From Anaerolineae bacterium (GTDB lineage Bacteria > Chloroflexota > Anaerolineae > B4-G1 > SLSP01), in contig JAFGKB010000156.1 in assembly GCA_016928755.1 (NCBI GenBank), forward strand, positions 1-7,541: a stretch of 7,541 nt of DNA. Direction: 5' to 3'. The notes beneath the pieces were generated by a model. The model did not search any database and was not told where the DNA came from. It worked only from the letters and a program-made list of their open reading frames with translations. The translations under genes and the position numbers were made by a program. Positions 6,550 through 7,541 of the stretch are shown here, piece after piece; position 1 is the first letter of the stretch; every line of letters starts with the position of its first letter.

Positions 6550-7541
6550 ATGAACTTCACGGCAAAATCAAAAAAGCAGCAAGGTACTTCTCAAACGCCG
6601 CATAATCTCCAGTTGCGGCGCGGTATGGGTCTGGGTTTGTTCCGGTTGGCCTTGCTGTTAGTCGTCCTTGGCAGTATCCTGCGTAATTCTTTTCTGTTAG
6701 CCATTGGTTTTGGCATTTCCGGTGTCTTGTTAGTTGCCTGGGGGTGGGACGCTGTCAGTCTCAATGGGCTGCACTACACCCGGTATTTCTACTCCGAGGA
6801 AGTAGGTGCGACTACCGAGATGCGCGCTTTCCTGGGGGAGACTGTTGAGTTGAAGCTAGAGGTGTACAACCGGAAGTTGCTTCCCGTAAGCTGGCTGGAG
6901 GTTACGGACCGTGCACCCACTTCCCTGGCAATAGAGGGTGGGCAGGTGTTGGTGAACCCGGTGACAAAGTTAGGAGAACTCCATACATTCTGGCGGGTAG
7001 GGGCCTTTCAGCGACAAGCGCGCCATTATACAGTTCATTGTAATCAACGGGGATACCATCTTTACGGCCCTGTAACCCTGACCACAGGGGATGGTTTCGG
7101 CTTTTTCGAGCGTACTGCACGGTTGAATGGTGGGCAACGGTTGATTGTTTACCCTAAGGTCTATTCCGCTGCTGAGCTACGATTACCGGCAGTACAACCA
7201 TTTGGTGAGCGGTTGGAGCAGCACTCGCTATTTGAAGATCCGCTGCGTACTGCCGGTATCCGGGAGTGGTCACCTGCAGATGGTATGCGACGAGTGCATT
7301 GGAAAGCCACAGCTAAGAACCAACGGATGTTGAGCCGGCTTTATGAACCTAGCCGGGAGCCACAGGTCCTAATCTGTCTTAATGTAGCAACCCTGGTTCA
7401 CTACTGGGAAGGGCTTGTCCCTGAATTACTAGAACGCGCCGTTAGTGTCGCTGCCAGTTTGGCCGTAATGTGTGCCGGTCTGCGTTTGCCAGTTGGCTTA
7501 TTGGCTAATGCATATTGGCCCGGCAGTGATCAGCCGTTGCG
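6550..7541 (+). CDS. DUF58 family membrane protein, 3' end outside the window
   Basis: The reading frame from ATG at 6550 stays open to the window edge, giving 330 residues of an incomplete protein. A polar, basic N-terminus is followed by two hydrophobic helices (about 27-43 and 47-65) forming a membrane hairpin, and then a soluble region. Residues about 228-270 carry the DUF58 signature: DPLRTAGIREWSPADG, then RRVHWKATAKN and RLYEP, matching the family pattern 'R-x-Y/W-x-x-x-D-x-x-R-x-I/V-x-W-K-A-x-A'. The following strand (QVLICLNV, 272-279) fits the start of the von Willebrand A-like part. DUF58 proteins usually sit beside a MoxR AAA+ ATPase and often a transglutaminase-like membrane protein; their biochemical role is poorly defined. 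No MoxR gene precedes it here; a terminator and a 292-base gap do. Such partners could lie downstream. The family call is firm; the function is open. Confidence 0.9.
   Translation, partial: MNFTAKSKKQQGTSQTPHNLQLRRGMGLGLFRLALLLVVLGSILRNSFLLAIGFGISGVLLVAWGWDAVSLNGLHYTRYFYSEEVGATTEMRAFLGETVELKLEVYNRKLLPVSWLEVTDRAPTSLAIEGGQVLVNPVTKLGELHTFWRVGAFQRQARHYTVHCNQRGYHLYGPVTLTTGDGFGFFERTARLNGGQRLIVYPKVYSAAELRLPAVQPFGERLEQHSLFEDPLRTAGIREWSPADGMRRVHWKATAKNQRMLSRLYEPSREPQVLICLNVATLVHYWEGLVPELLERAVSVAASLAVMCAGLRLPVGLLANAYWPGSDQPL

Noticed and set aside
6902..7333. Minus-strand frame at 6902-7120 and plus-strand frame at 7145-7333
   Set aside because: Both are shadows of the DUF58 gene, which is open through the whole region and shows the family signature.

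Overview
The window is a bacterial chromosomal segment with a base composition near half GC. It holds five protein genes, all on the + strand, and one tRNA gene on the - strand. Secreted protein style (an 'IFLPVL' stretch soon after the signal peptide), an Asp-box propeller, a Hanks-type kinase fused to an FHA domain, and a DUF58 gene together suggest Chloroflexota, in the Anaerolineae or Ardenticatenia direction. This placement is from memory of family style and not from any search.

Layout. At 1-795 lies an Est30-type carboxylesterase with a perfect Shine-Dalgarno at the window edge. It converges on a tRNA-Ser(GGA) gene (complement 860-949), and a single symmetrical hairpin at 829-859 can terminate both. 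The 185 bases from 950 to 1134 carry divergent promoters: a good one for the tRNA and a weaker candidate for the downstream genes. From 1135 to 6205 three signalling or surface genes follow on the + strand: a membrane hybrid histidine kinase with an extracytoplasmic dCache sensor and a C-terminal receiver, a secreted seven-blade propeller protein 23 bases later, and after 152 bases a soluble Ser/Thr kinase with a C-terminal FHA domain. A strong intrinsic terminator (6229-6257) closes this stretch. About 290 AT-rich bases without a credible gene precede the last gene, a DUF58 membrane protein starting at 6550 and cut off by the window end.

How the genes may work together. The histidine kinase and propeller look co-transcribed. 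Both face outside the cytoplasm (the kinase through its sensor, the propeller entirely), so the propeller could bind a ligand or partner for the sensor; this is inference. No terminator is visible between propeller and Ser/Thr kinase, so read-through could join the two phosphorylation systems, although the kinase also has its own promoter candidates and a possible structured leader. No HPt protein, separate response regulator or DNA-binding output is visible. I found no CRISPR array, mobile element, phage gene or defence system. The most unusual observations are the regular two-blade periodicity of the propeller, the kinase-propeller pairing, and an inverted repeat that could cover the Ser/Thr kinase ribosome binding site.
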